DNA of 64,000 nt, taken from positions 4,594,501 to 4,658,500 of the forward strand of contig OZ038528.1 of the NCBI GenBank assembly GCA_964036665.1, written 5' to 3'. Position numbers and translations under genes: made by a program. The notes below the pieces were generated by a model, which saw nothing but the letters and a program-made list of their open reading frames with translations, had not been told where the DNA came from and did not search any database. Positions 34,367 through 45,374 of the stretch are shown here, piece after piece (within the stretch, counting starts at the first letter, position 1; every line of letters starts with the position of its first letter). Origin of the DNA: Gordius sp. MW1 (Eukaryota; Nematomorpha; Gordioida; Gordea; Gordiidae).

Positions 34367-34735
34367 ATGCGTTATGCCCAACTCATATCACCTAGGTATT
34401 TTAAATATTTAAATGTGTCATTATATAGATTTGAAGCTCCCCCTAATCTTCCTCCAGGTCCACATGATAAACTTAGTAATAACTATTATTATTTGAGGGA
34501 CGCTCGCCGCGAAGTTGATCCACCTATTATTACTTATATTGGTCATTCAAATTATCAATTACAATTGCCTACCAATTTTAGTACACCAAAGGAAAATCCA
34601 AAGTAATTTTCTTTAGTCATACACATATATATGATTTAAAAAAGTGTTTTGCCTGATCAGTTCCTTCAACATCTTAATCATATAAAACCTGAAGATATGC
34701 AGCAAATTATTCCAACATTAGGGCATAAATTTTAA
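34367..34735 (+). CDS. NDUFA7: NADH dehydrogenase 1 alpha subcomplex subunit 7
   Basis: A nuclear-encoded accessory subunit (B14.5a) of mitochondrial complex I, in the inner membrane respiratory chain. Exon 1 reads [20 protein letters not shown] followed by [13 protein letters not shown]; the animal family has PPxLPxGPxHKLSxNYYxxRDxRREVxPP at the same place, with a short arginine-rich leader before it. A 42-nt GT..AG intron (34603-34644) leads to exon 2 (34645-34735) reading [20 protein letters not shown] then a GHKF terminus. The joined protein is about 108 residues, against 113 in human. I chose the ATG at 34367; a possible acceptor at 34341 means there could be a further 5' exon. AATAAA at 34811 is a likely poly(A) signal. 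The C-terminal exon is inferred from splice sites only. Confidence 0.85.
34603..34644 (+). other. Ultra-short intron in NDUFA7
   Basis: 42 nt, starting GTAATTTTC and ending TTTAAAAAAG. It is in keeping with the 34-37-nt introns of MED29. Confidence 0.6.
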
Positions 34736-34810
34736 ACGTTTGCCTTTTTAATCTAAATATTTAAATATTAGCTTGTATAAATTTAATTTAGGTAATGATA
34801 ATGTTTATTA

Positions 34811-34816
34811 AATAAA
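34811..34816 (+). terminator. Poly(A) signal after NDUFA7
   Basis: AATAAA about 76 nt after the stop codon at 34735. Confidence 0.5.
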
Positions 34817-35119
34817 GCTACACTTTAAAACCTAAATTTGTATGTAAAACAAAAGTTTATTGATATTTAATATTGAATATATATATCATATAACACATAA
34901 AATATTTAAAGATTCAACACTTTGTAAGTTGGGTCAAAAATGCTAACACGGATGGTATTTGGGGTCATAATTACCCCAACCTTTAAATAGCTATAACTTA
35001 GATGTTTTATAATATAAACTTGCCAAAATTTGCAAGAATAATATTTCAACTCTTCTACATTCATTAATATATTAATTTGGCTTTGATCAAGTGGTTTAAA
35101 TTTTTACCTATAATTAGAG

Positions 35120-36192
35120 TAGAGAACTGCAAAGTCACTTTTTTTCAACCCAAGCCCGACCTGACCTAAAATCATTTTCAAATTTTCTACCGGACCCGAC
35201 CCGAAATGATTTTCAAATTTTCTACCCGGACCCGACCCAACCCAAAATCATTTTCAAATTTTCTACCTAGACGCGACCCAACCCAAAAGCATTTTAAAAC
35301 TTCAACCCAAACCCGACCCAAAAAATTATTAAAACAAATCACTTTCGAGCGCGAAAATTGCTGTGTGTAAAATTGTATTGACAAATAAAAGCCATGATGA
35401 TTTGTATTCTATAAAAACGATGGTGAAAAAAAACTCATATTTATTTATCTATGTTTAGTTTCCTAATATCAATTAAACTGCTCATATGTTATAGACTTGA
35501 GACAACTATTTAACATCCATTTATTGTTATTATGAAACCATTATTATACAGCTGAATTAATCAGTATGGTAAATATGATTAAACTTATAGTGACTGTTCA
35601 AATGTTTTTAGTTTCAAGTGCAATTTAAGATAAATCATTTGATATGAAATTTAAAAATAATTTTAAGTTATTATAAAAAAAACATTATATAATTATAAAT
35701 TTGCAAATAAAATATTCATAAAATTATAACTTACTTTTAAGTAGGCTTTTAAATATGTATTAAATGTAATTTAAATTAACAATGAGGATTAGCTAAAACT
35801 TCACGGTTAACACTAAAAAAATTTAAAATATAACTTTATTGAAATAATTTACCTTTTAATAGTCAAATTAAAAACAGGAGTAATTTAAGCTGGCATTTCA
35901 GAGTTTGGAGTTTAAAAATTAAAAAAAGGAAGAGAATTAAATAAATGAATGATCTAAATTAGTTGTACATTTCGATAATTAAAAACACTCTTTGCTTAGC
36001 AATTAACATTAATTAAAAAAATAGGTCTCGCATGTTTTTTACAAAGTATAAACCTTGGACCTGGACTATAAATTTGACCCCATCCGACAGCATTTTCAAA
36101 TTTTCTACCCAGACCCAACCCGAAATCATTTTCAAATTTTCTATCCGAACCCGACCCGAGGTTGGGTCTTGGGTCACCCGTGCAGTTCTCTA
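35120..36192. mobile_element. hAT MITE, TAGAGAACTGCA family
   Basis: Perfect 12-bp inverted ends TAGAGAACTGCA / TGCAGTTCTCTA, flanked by aattagag and aattaaag (8-bp duplication, one mismatch). 1,073 bp. Ends carry repeats of CCCGACCC(A/G)A and ATTTTCAAATTTTCTACC. The terminus differs from TAGAGCCCTGCA at two bases, so it is a sister family of the MITEs at 357 and 11567. Frames at 35187-35384 and 35996-36208 are reads across the subterminal repeats. Confidence 0.85.
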
Positions 36193-37143
36193 AATTAAAG
36201 CAACCCACAAAATTTTTCCCCTAATGACTATTTTGGCTTATACCAAAAAAAATATATTTTATTTTATGGTTTGATCAATAAGATTATATAAAAGAAGGTT
36301 GAAACTATAAATGTGGAAAAGGCAAAACCCAAAAACAAAAAAAATAGAGATGTTTAAACTTAGGCAATTTTTGGCTTTTAATTTTTTAAGGCAAAAAAAG
36401 TTACTATTGGTCTCAACTCATATTTTTATAAATTTATATGTTATTTTATAAAAAATTTATATAGATTCTTAATAAAAGAAAAATATTTAAATGAAAAATG
36501 TTATATAAGAAATTTTATGAGGCTATAAAAATAGTTTTCTACATATATAAATTTGCTAAATTTCACTCTACTCTTATTTCATTTCATTTGTAATAAGTAA
36601 AACAATCAAGAGGAGTTTTGGTTGCCCATTCATATGGCTTTACTCCAGGTAAATGAAATACACAATTCTATTTGTTTCTAACATTTTTATTAGGACAATT
36701 TTTTGTGCCACTATAATAAAAGCTTCTAAGTTATTTCCTATAAAAGTAACTAAGCCATATTAATTAACTCTTCTTCATCTTAATCTCCTGTTAACTCACT
36801 CACAGATTCATGACTACACTAGTATATGTAATGATAGAATCATCAAGAACTTGATAAAATGTTTTAACTGTTATTTTCATATACCATCTTCAGACGAAGA
36901 ACTTGCACCTTTTAATATTAAACTAATTAAAAAATCAAAAAATGCAGGAAAAATCACACAAATAAGCACTTTGAAATACCATGAGGAATATTTAACATGT
37001 TAAAATCAGAGCTTAAAATTTGAATATTTTAAATAAAAAGATATTTAGACAAAAAATTTCTTCACAAATGGGTTTACAATAATGGGTTTTAATAATATAT
37101 TTCAAAAAAAATGTTGAATTTTTTTTTCATTTTATGAGAGGTG
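36193..37143 (+). other. AT-rich region with two possible small exons
   Basis: At 36603-36705 the plus strand reads GVLVAHSYGFTP, a 45-nt GT..AG gap (36653-36697, GTAAATG to TTATTAG), then GQFFVPL and a stop; the intron size fits this genome. A second open stretch follows a CATCTTCAG acceptor-like site near 36893 (DEELAPFNIKLIKKSKNAGK). I recognise neither, and both could be chance. Confidence 0.25.
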
Positions 37144-37443
37144 GGGTCGTGAAAGAGGCCAATGTTACACGATCCAAATTCTTGTACTGTATAAGCGATT
37201 TGACATTCCATTTTCTTATTCGATCCATTCTAACTCTACAAAACCTGCCCTTGCGAGACCGAAATCACAATATGAAAACGTGAGTAAGAAATTTCGTTTA
37301 TCTTACGATTTGTGTTTTTCCGAATGCGAAAAACACAAATCGGCGCTTCGTTATTTTTTGGATCGAATAAGAAAATGGAATATGAGATCGTTATATGCAG
37401 TACAAGAATTTGGATCGTGTAACATTGGTCCGTGGAAGACCCC
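37144..37443. mobile_element. Foldback element with a central perfect hairpin
   Basis: Inverted arms of about 70 bp (37159-37227 and 37359-37428; core CCAATGTTACACGATCC...) enclose 131 bp. At the centre is a second, perfect 15-bp hairpin (37306-37320 with 37328-37342, loop CGAATGC). Outer bases GGGGTC / GACCCC extend the symmetry. No clear target duplication. An 88-codon frame (37280-37546) runs across the right half and out of the element; its composition is constrained by the palindrome, so I do not call it a gene. Confidence 0.7.
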
Positions 37444-38399
37444 GGGCATTTATAACACTCTCTATCTTAAAAACTATGGGATAAAAACTAGCCAAATTTT
37501 GAAGAGATATTCTAAGGTAAATTTTGTTAAGCTACTGAAAAAATGAAATTGTAATATTCAATAGTTTATTTTGTAAGGCATTTTTGACCTACGAAGTTAA
37601 AATTGCATAATTTTTATTTTATAAATGACCATTCAAATAAGTTTTATGTTATAAATATTAGGTAGTAATTCCCATTTAAAAACTCTTATTTGAATTGCAC
37701 TTTTATATTTTGTATTGAATAATAAAATATTGTGTAACATATTCTACTTATAACACAGATGAAAATGAATATCAGTAAAATATACTAATTTTAATTCGTG
37801 CTATGGCCAGGCTTTATATAAGTTAAAGGGCTTTTTTTATCCCATATATGACCAATAGATCACTTTTTAAAGTTATAATTACATATAAAATTTCAAAATT
37901 TATGTAATAAATGTATATACAAAAGAGCATGTGTTTAGTATAATTAACCAGGTGCAAATTTGTGGGCTGTAGTGGTGTAAAAGCCTTATAAAAACCTTTT
38001 GATCTTAAATGGTCCCTCGAATTAATGAGGGTTTTGGTCCATACATATAACATAAATGACTATGATTCCCATATGAGAAAAATATATATAAATCAATTTA
38101 CATTTTCAATCACTACTATATTTTTTTTAATTGTTTTTTTTTCCTCTATATATATTACTAATAGTCAATATGTATTATAAAATATTTTATTTAAAATATG
38201 GTTAGTTAAAAAAATTTGGGATCATATTAGGGTGGTCAAACATACAAAGGACAGATTTTTGGGGAAAGCTGAAAATAACAGAATAAAATCATCTAACCAA
38301 ATTTTATTTTTTTAAAATAAATAACATTCAACAAAGCTTTTGATGTTTTTCAAAAAACATACTCGCATTTCTTAATGCATGCTATTCACCAGTTTCAAT
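37444..38399. other. AT-rich spacer, no gene seen
   Basis: No coding signal beyond short AT-driven frames. Nothing repeated recognised. Confidence 0.4.
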
Positions 38400-39947
38400 A
38401 TTACAATTTTACAAACATACCATCGATTCTAGTGACGGTATTCAACAAGGCGACTCTTTAGGGCCGCTTCTGTTTTCCCTTGGCATCAAAACTTTAGTTG
38501 ACGGCCTTGCCACAAAGTTTAATTTGACTTTAAACATTTGGTACCTTGACGATGGTACAATCCAAGGCGCCCCCGATGATGTTTTTGCCGCTTTGAGATA
38601 CCTGGAAATCGAATCAACAAAAATCGGACTATCTCTATATCAATCTAAAACCGAAATTTGTCCCCTTAATACACCTCTTATTGGCAATCAAGACCAATTA
38701 TCTTACACATTAATAGATCCTTCCTCTTTGACCCTACTCGGATCCCCAATTGGAGGCTCTAAACTCATTTTAAAATTGTTACAAGAAACCAGTCGCAAAC
38801 TAGCAGATATGAAAAGCCTAATTTAAACACCTACCTGCCCACCAAGCATTTTTTCTAGTAAAAAACTGCTACTCAATCCCTAAATTAATGCACAGCTTCC
38901 GGTCCTCTGCAGTGTTCTTACATCACGAGGCCTTCTCCAAGTTTGATACAGAACTTAAGTCTTTAACCGAAGAAATAACCAATCTAACCCTAGGTTCTAC
39001 ACACTGGCAACAAGCTTGCCTTCCAACAAAACTGGGGGGGGGGGGGGGGTCTAGGCTCAGGCTCAATAGCCTCCGTATCTCTATCCGCATTTATATCAAG
39101 CCGCATGTCAAATGAAAGCTTAATTTCAACATTAACCCCACTACATGACAACTTACTCGACGTCGCCTTCCAACAATGGAAGGAATTCTTTAACGTCCCT
39201 ACTAAATTCCCTAAAGTGTTGGATTGGCCCCCTGTCCGAGTGCCTCTTAAAGTCTCTTATTAATGGCGCTTCGGCAGAGGAACTTCCAGCTCTTAGGAGC
39301 TTGGCTTCACGCTCAGGTCACGAATGGCTCGAAGCTTTCCCAAGCCGTAACCTCGGTCTTCTCTTATCCAGCACCGAATTCCGCTTCGCCGTAGGCTTAA
39401 GATTAGGATGCAATATAGTGGCTGAACACACTTGTTCACTTTGCAATAATTCCGTAAAATCGAATGGCCATCATGGCCTTCACTGTAGTCGCAACAAAGC
39501 TCGGTACTTTCGACATACTGCGGTTAACAAACTTATACATATCTATTTCACCAAAGCTGGTTTCCCCTCGATTCTCGAACCCACAGGCCTCTGTGAAACT
39601 TTAGGTGCTTGGGAAAAAGGACTCAGTTTAGCATGGGACTATACATGTACTGACGTATTTGCCCCATCTAATCATAACAAAGATCCCTTGTCCTCAGCTG
39701 AGGCTCTAAAAATTTCAAAATACTCGGATATTAACAATACTACTATAATATTTTGTCCCATTGCGACAACTACCCTAACAACCTTTGGCCCCCTACCTTA
39801 CAACTTTTTAAAAAAATAGGGAAACAAATTTCATTGCTATCCCATGATAATCGCGAATCGTTTTTCATTCGACAGAAAATCGGCGTAACCATCTGTAGAT
39901 ATAATTCATTAGCTATAACCGAATGTTTTCCTAATATATACAATTAA
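38400..39947 (+). pseudogene. Non-LTR retrotransposon, 5'-truncated relative (copy 2)
   Basis: Begins in the middle of RT: DGIQQGDSLGPLLFSLGIKT, then IWYLDDGTIQGAP (YLDD intact), then LLGSPIGGSKLILKLLQETS. Next comes ASAEELPALRSLASRSGHEW, a zinc motif CSLCNNSVKSNGHHGLHC, and the nuclease part KGLSLAWDYTCTDVFAPSNH; the RPDG element seen in copy 1 is reduced to ETLGAW. It ends with FFIRQKIGVTICRYNSLAIT and a stop at 39947. Frame changes occur around 38825, 38887, 39115 (in a G-run at 39034-39049) and 39800. It has the linker that copy 1 lost. The truncated 5' end is typical of incomplete LINE reverse transcription. Confidence 0.8.
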
Positions 39948-40538
39948 CTTTTTAATTTATTTATCTAACATTCACAAAATATGTAATTCTCTTTACCAAT
40001 AAATAAATTAGTACTTTAAACAATTAATTAATTTCTTTATTCTTGTTTTATCAAAATTTTATAATGGTGCATTCAATTTTCAAATTTGACAAAAGTTACA
40101 AATGATGGGTTGAGGTTAGAATTCAGCTAAGGAAAAGCATTTTGCACGGCTCTTAATTTATTTTGTTAATCTTTTATTGACCAAAAGCTATTTAAAATTT
40201 GATATTTATGAAGGATTTTATCATCTATTAGAGCAAACATGTTTGCTTGTGTGTTTTCGCTAAATCACTAAGTAAATTAATGCATGTGCAGCCTAATTAG
40301 TCTATATGCTAGGTAATTTAATTTAAGCTGGTACAAAAAATCTTAGCTAATAAAAAGTCTAAGCAAATATGTAAATTTCAATGCTTTGCAATGAGCTCTT
40401 TATAATAATGAACAATTTATTGACTTTTTGGTGAATTTAAAATAATATAAAATTAGATTTCTAATTAATAGTCTTTAACATATTGTAAAATATTGGCATA
40501 TTCCTTTTAAATACAATATTTATGTACAAATTAGAAAA
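39948..40538. other. 3' tail of LINE copy 2 and MED29 downstream flank
   Basis: AT-rich. The first 60-70 bp are probably the 3' untranslated region of the LINE (AATAAATAAATT near 40002). The remainder shows no gene; it is the downstream side of MED29. Confidence 0.4.
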
Positions 40539-41553
40539 TTATATATCCCCAGCTTTACTTTTTAACTCTAAATTTTTTAAGCAGTCTAATAAAGTGTCTT
40601 TGACTTGTTGACACAATGATACCTGCATATTTGTTTGATACAAATAATTTTGGTATGTTAGATCTAAAAGATAAAATTTTAATGAATACAAAATACTCAT
40701 TGTGTTTAATAAATTTTCTTGAGGAGCATAAGATAAATCAGCACTTGAAGACTTAGTTGACAACAAAACAGGGTTTGGAGAATTTTTTAAGCTTTCTTGT
40801 GTGGCAACTAAGTGGTCTAAGGCTATTTTCTAGTTAAAATTATATATATAATTAAATTATGTACCATATTTAGCTCCATCAAATCAATTAAGGATAATGA
40901 CATATGCAAACATTGATCAATTGATTGGCTTTCATTGGTTTGCACAAAATTACTAAAAAATGTTATTTAATTTGTAAGCAACTTACTTTAATTCTTCAAT
41001 GGCAGTTTCATAATTAGAGAAAGATCCACATGCATTAAAAAGGCACTAAAAATTGTTAAAAAAATTAATAAATTTAGATTATAAATCAATTATCTTAAGA
41101 TAAATACTTTCAAGGAATCTTTTAGCTGTGCAAGGGAGTACTTAATATTTGATATGGGATCAGATTTGTATGGTAGACTTTTGTTTTCTGGGTTAACAGA
41201 TGTTTGATTATTTAAATTATGAGGGACCAAAGGAGTCATAGGAGAGTGTGTATTGATTGAAACATGAGAAAATATATTAGGAGGTGGTGCTGACAAAGGT
41301 TGATCTGGATTTCTGCCATAATTTGGCAACGCATGTGAATAGTTTGCTTAAGAGCAACTTACAAAAATAGATAATATTCTTACAGCCATAATCAGCATGT
41401 GTATGGTATGATTGCTGGTAGACAGGAGGGTATGGAGGCAACTGTAAATTTGCATTAGACTCTATTACATATAATTGATGCAAAAACTAATTTACCAATC
41501 GGTACATTGACTAGTTGAGGTTGATGTCTCGAAGATTGAAAATTAAGATTCAT
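40539..41553 (-). CDS. MED29: Mediator of RNA polymerase II subunit 29 (Intersex)
   Basis: A tail-module-associated subunit of Mediator, the nuclear coactivator linking transcription factors to RNA polymerase II. Six exons can be placed on the minus strand: 41506-41553, 41384-41441, 41108-41346, 40987-41045, 40865-40952 and 40539-40829. All introns are GT..AG and 34-64 nt, and phases agree throughout, giving 260 residues (human has 200). The N-terminus is Pro/Gln/Asn-rich (LPPYPPVYQQ, LSAPPPN), as in other MED29 proteins. Then comes DPISNIKYSLAQLKDSLK, matching the family's DPxxxYKxLxPxLKESL, then SIDQCLHMSLSLIDLME, and last YLYQTNMQVSLCQQVKDTLL with DCLKNL, matching YLxxIKxQIxxxKDIHxxLLDC. 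The first exon and its weak GTACCG donor are the least certain part; a start inside exon 2 is possible. Confidence 0.8.
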
Positions 41554-41681
41554 TTTAACAGATGATCGTATAGTGGTTTCTAAAATATAGCGGGTACTAA
41601 AAATAGCAAAATAATATTTGCTTTAACTGTACTTATAACTGCTAGCCGTGTAGCCCCACCTTTTTCAAAAGGGGTGGGGAG

Positions 41682-41852
41682 TATGGGCGTAGCCAGGGGG
41701 GGGGGGCAGCCGCTCCCCTCCTAAATGACGTAAAAAAATTTTCAATGCAAAAACCCTTACAAATCAAAAAAAATTAGGTTTTGCCCCCCCCCCTGATTAA
41801 ATTTTTAAACGTTTTGCCCCTCCCCCCTAATCCAAAACCTGGCTACACCCAT
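41682..41852. mobile_element. 171-bp MITE, TATGGGCGTAGCC ends
   Basis: Ends TATGGGCGTAGCCAGG and CCTGGCTACACCCAT are inverted repeats, flanked on both sides by ggtggggag (41673-41681 and 41853-41861), a 9-bp duplication. The inside is GC-tract rich (G- and C-runs) with an AAAAATTAGG core. A diverged relative lies at about 59145-59230. The 9-bp duplication would suit a Mutator-like group, but the superfamily is not certain. Confidence 0.75.
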
Positions 41853-41861
41853 GGTGGGGAG

Positions 41862-43355
41862 AATTTTTAAATTTTTAATACTTTTATTTATAATACAATG
41901 AATATGTGAGGTGAGAAAAGTTCAACCTATGGATCCGAAATACTGTCGTATAATTCTATTTTTGGCTGGCTAGAATTTGGGCAATTCGGGATTAACAAAA
42001 ATTTATATGGAGTGAATTATTAAGTTTTTGTGTATGATTTTCAAAACAGCTTAAATTGATAATTTTAAGAAAATATCACCAAATTACTGCTAAAGATAGA
42101 ATTAAACTAGGCCGTTCCCAATCCCTCCCTTTCTCCTTCACTCCCAATCCCGCTCCCATATCCAGGAAAGCACTCATGAGGAGATCGGGAGTGGTGGGAA
42201 AAGAGAAGTAGTGCCTCGATATCGTGCGTCTCGGTCTAAAAAAATTTCGATCTCCTCAAGAATTCTCGTCTTGTGACGACTTGAAAAAAAAGTATATTAA
42301 ATAGAAATTTTTCCTGTTATATAATCATTGAAATCAGTGATAAAATTCAAAAATTGGGAAACCTTAATATGCAAACTTAATAAAGATTTAGCGCTACATG
42401 TAATTGACAATATAAAGATATGAACCAATATATAAATATAATTTTCTTTAAAAAGTGCAAATTTAAAAACTATAAATAAACTTGGAGTATAGATAGTTTT
42501 ATAGTAGATTATAAGATTTCTATCAAATTTACACTGTATAAATATACTGAAAAATTTATCCTATAATGGACTTCGTTACCTAATTGGGCCTTGAGACCCT
42601 TTATTATAACTGGCTAAAGCCTCAAAGTAGATCCTTTGTTTAACTAATTTAAATTGTCATCTTCAATTGTAGCCCATAGAGTTTATTACATGTTTACTAT
42701 AACGTCTTAATTCACATCACACGAGTGTATACTTATAATAATAACATTATAATTTGCAAAATTAATAATTTGTTGATATTAGAACATTATAAAAGAACAA
42801 TTGAAGCAGCATTTTTATTGGTATAAGAACATAAGGCTATAAGTTATTAATTAAGTTGCACATATATTATTTTATAAAAATTTTATCATACGTTTTTGTA
42901 ATTAAAAATAAAAATTAAACAACCAAAAAGTCAGGCTCACTGGCCCCACTCGGATAATTCCAAAAATTTAATGTATTCATTATGTTTCCAGGCTTTTAGA
43001 AGTGTTTCAAAATCTTTTATGCATCTAAACTATAATATTTTAACCCATTTAACTTAAGTATATATCAAAAAATCTTTCAAATTTTGGTCGAGGGGAAGGA
43101 AAAGATCCGCTTTTCACCCCCTTGGCTAGGCGCCTGGGCCGAGACCGTTGATACTAATTTCATATAAGATTTGTACACGTACAAAACATTTGTCAGGAAT
43201 ACGGTGGAGGTGCAAAATATTTAATTATATATTTGCTGACCCTAAAATACTTTGTGTTTGTGTCACAGATGAGCTTTAATTGATAAATACTACAATTATA
43301 TTGTAAATAAGAATATTAAAAATTGTCTTGGAATAAATGAAAAGAAAACAGGGTC
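41862..43355. other. AT-rich spacer, no gene seen
   Basis: A moderately GC-rich patch at 42115-42290 (CTCCCTTTCTCC, GATCTCCTCAAG) and another at 43085-43155 (CTTGGCTAGGCGCCTGGGCC, perhaps a MITE tip) stand out. No coding frame recognised. Confidence 0.4.
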
Positions 43356-43359
43356 CAGC

Positions 43360-43653
43360 TGTGGCGTTTTAGACATTGGCGACATCAAGTAACCAAGTGA
43401 CGAAGAAAATCGATTTAAAGTATTCGATATATTCTTCTATCCATATGGAACATCCGTAATTCTTCTGATCCTCACAGGATTACTCTACTCCATCCCATTT
43501 ACTCTCCTTACATATCTATCCATATGTTTTATTAGTACATCTTCGCTGCAATTGTGTAATCTCGCGTTTTTATATGTCTCTTTAGAATAAAGATTCTTTG
43601 TTAATAAAAATCTGGTGGTTAACCTTTAACTATATATTATCCCAATCGCCAAA
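43360..43653 (+). repeat. 5' LTR of CsRn1-like copy 2
   Basis: Direct repeat matching 45288-45374 plus 52064-52446 with only a few differences, apart from the two insertions in the other LTR. Confidence 0.85.
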
Positions 43654-43672
43654 TTGGTAACCCCTCCTAAAC

Positions 43673-45014
43673 ATGAACACGCAACCTACTGATTTTTCAA
43701 CTTCCAATGAGGAAATACCAATAAACACTTCTACTACTGGAGGTATCAAGCAGGAATCAATAGTCCACATCAAAATCCCTGAATTCCACTCTAGTAACAT
43801 TCAGATTTGGATAGCACAGGTCGATGCTATAGACTCAACCAGGCGGATATCTTCTCAGAAGGTAAAATATGCATATTTATTAGAATCTCTCCCCATAGAA
43901 GTGGCAGAGGAGGTCGCTGATCTCATCCTTAACATCCCCGAAGAGAATCCATATGATGCCTTAAAATAAGCATTGAAAGAATTGAACAGAGTGACACAAA
44001 GAGGATACAAAAATTATTCGAAGAGATTAAAATGAATGAGAAATCTCCTTCACAATTGCTGCGACACTTAAAGTCCCTACTAGGAGAGCATCAAATGAGC
44101 GATACAATTCTTAAGAACTTATGGGTAAACAAAATGCCTAAAGAGATTACTGGAATTCTAACCTGTTTGGGGGAAGAAAAATCTATCAAGTTTAGCTGAA
44201 GTCGCTGACCGAATATATCAATTTCACAAAATAAGAATATTACTACTATAGCTAAATCCACAGATAGTGACAAGGCAATACAGGATTTAACACAAAAAAT
44301 TATTAATTTTGAGTCAGATAAACAATTTATCTCAACGATCCTACTATGGAAAAGTACGAACAAGAAGTAATTCACGGAACAGGGCACAAAAGCACCCATA
44401 CTGTTATTATCATTCCAAATTCCAGGACAAGGCTCGCAAATGCGTAAAGCCGTGCGCCTTCACGGAATAAAAAAACTAACAGGCCGGGTGGCCCAGACGA
44501 CGGCTACTGCTAGCACGGATTTAAACAGTCGTCTATTCTACATTATTGACCAAACGTCGAAACAAAAATTTCTTACCGGCGCCGAAGTTAGCATTATTCC
44601 ACCACCAACCAATTTCCCAAAAATTCCAAATGGTCCGGTATTGGAAGCTGCCAACAAAAGCAACATTTACACCTTTGGACAAAAGATGTTAGCTCTAAAC
44701 CTAGGCCTAAGACGTGAGATACAATGGATCTTCCTGCGATTATAGGAGCAACGACAGCAGAATTGGTGTACGGTACGAGTTTACGACTACCAGGAGACTT
44801 CGTCCTAAAAACCGAACCTGACCTATTACAACATCATTTCGTTGACAAGCTCAGGAAAACCACGGCAAAAATTCCTTACCCCATACCAAAACACCATGCA
44901 ACAACAAAAGAACAAGTCAGCAGAGATCTGTTCGATGCAACCCACGTTTTTGTCAGAAACGACGCTGTGCGTAAGCCACTCTCTCCAACGTATGACGGTC
45001 CTTACAAAGTTTGA
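43673..45014 (+). pseudogene. Gag, protease and integrase pieces of CsRn1-like copy 2
   Basis: Gag reads IKIPEFHSSNIQIWIAQVDA and YAYLLESLPIEVAEEVADLI, close in style to copy 1 (ARIETLF, LLLEALP). Then comes LFYIIDQTSKQKFLTGAEVS in the protease area, and directly after it TTAELVYGTSLRLPGDFVLK, an integrase C-terminal block. RT and RNase H are absent. Confidence 0.8.
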
Positions 45015-45374
45015 AACGTGAACCAAAATACTACGTTCTTAAAAAAATGGTAAAAGAGATTCAGTCTCATTAGACCGATTAAAACACTGTCATCTAAATA
45101 GAGAGGAACCATCCTTTCAGACTGCCGACAAAACTCAAGCTGAAGCAACGACCCAAGAGGCGGAAGAACCAGCCAAAGTAACTAGAAAAGGTAAAGTACA
45201 TTGGCCGAAAAATCTTCGTGAATACATCACATAAGTTTTAGCCATTATCGACATTTTTAAACTTAAAAATATCTGGAAGGGAAGTATTGTGGCGTTTTAG
45301 ACATTGGCGACATCATGTTACCAAGTGCCGAAGAAGATCGATTTGAAGTATTCGATATATTCTTCTATCCATCC

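Noticed and set aside
37280-37546. 88-codon frame as a gene
   Set aside because: It overlaps the right half of a palindrome and has only a GTG-type start; its content is dictated by the inverted repeat.
43360-45374. An intact retrotransposon
   Set aside because: It lacks RT and RNase H altogether, so it is a shortened fossil.
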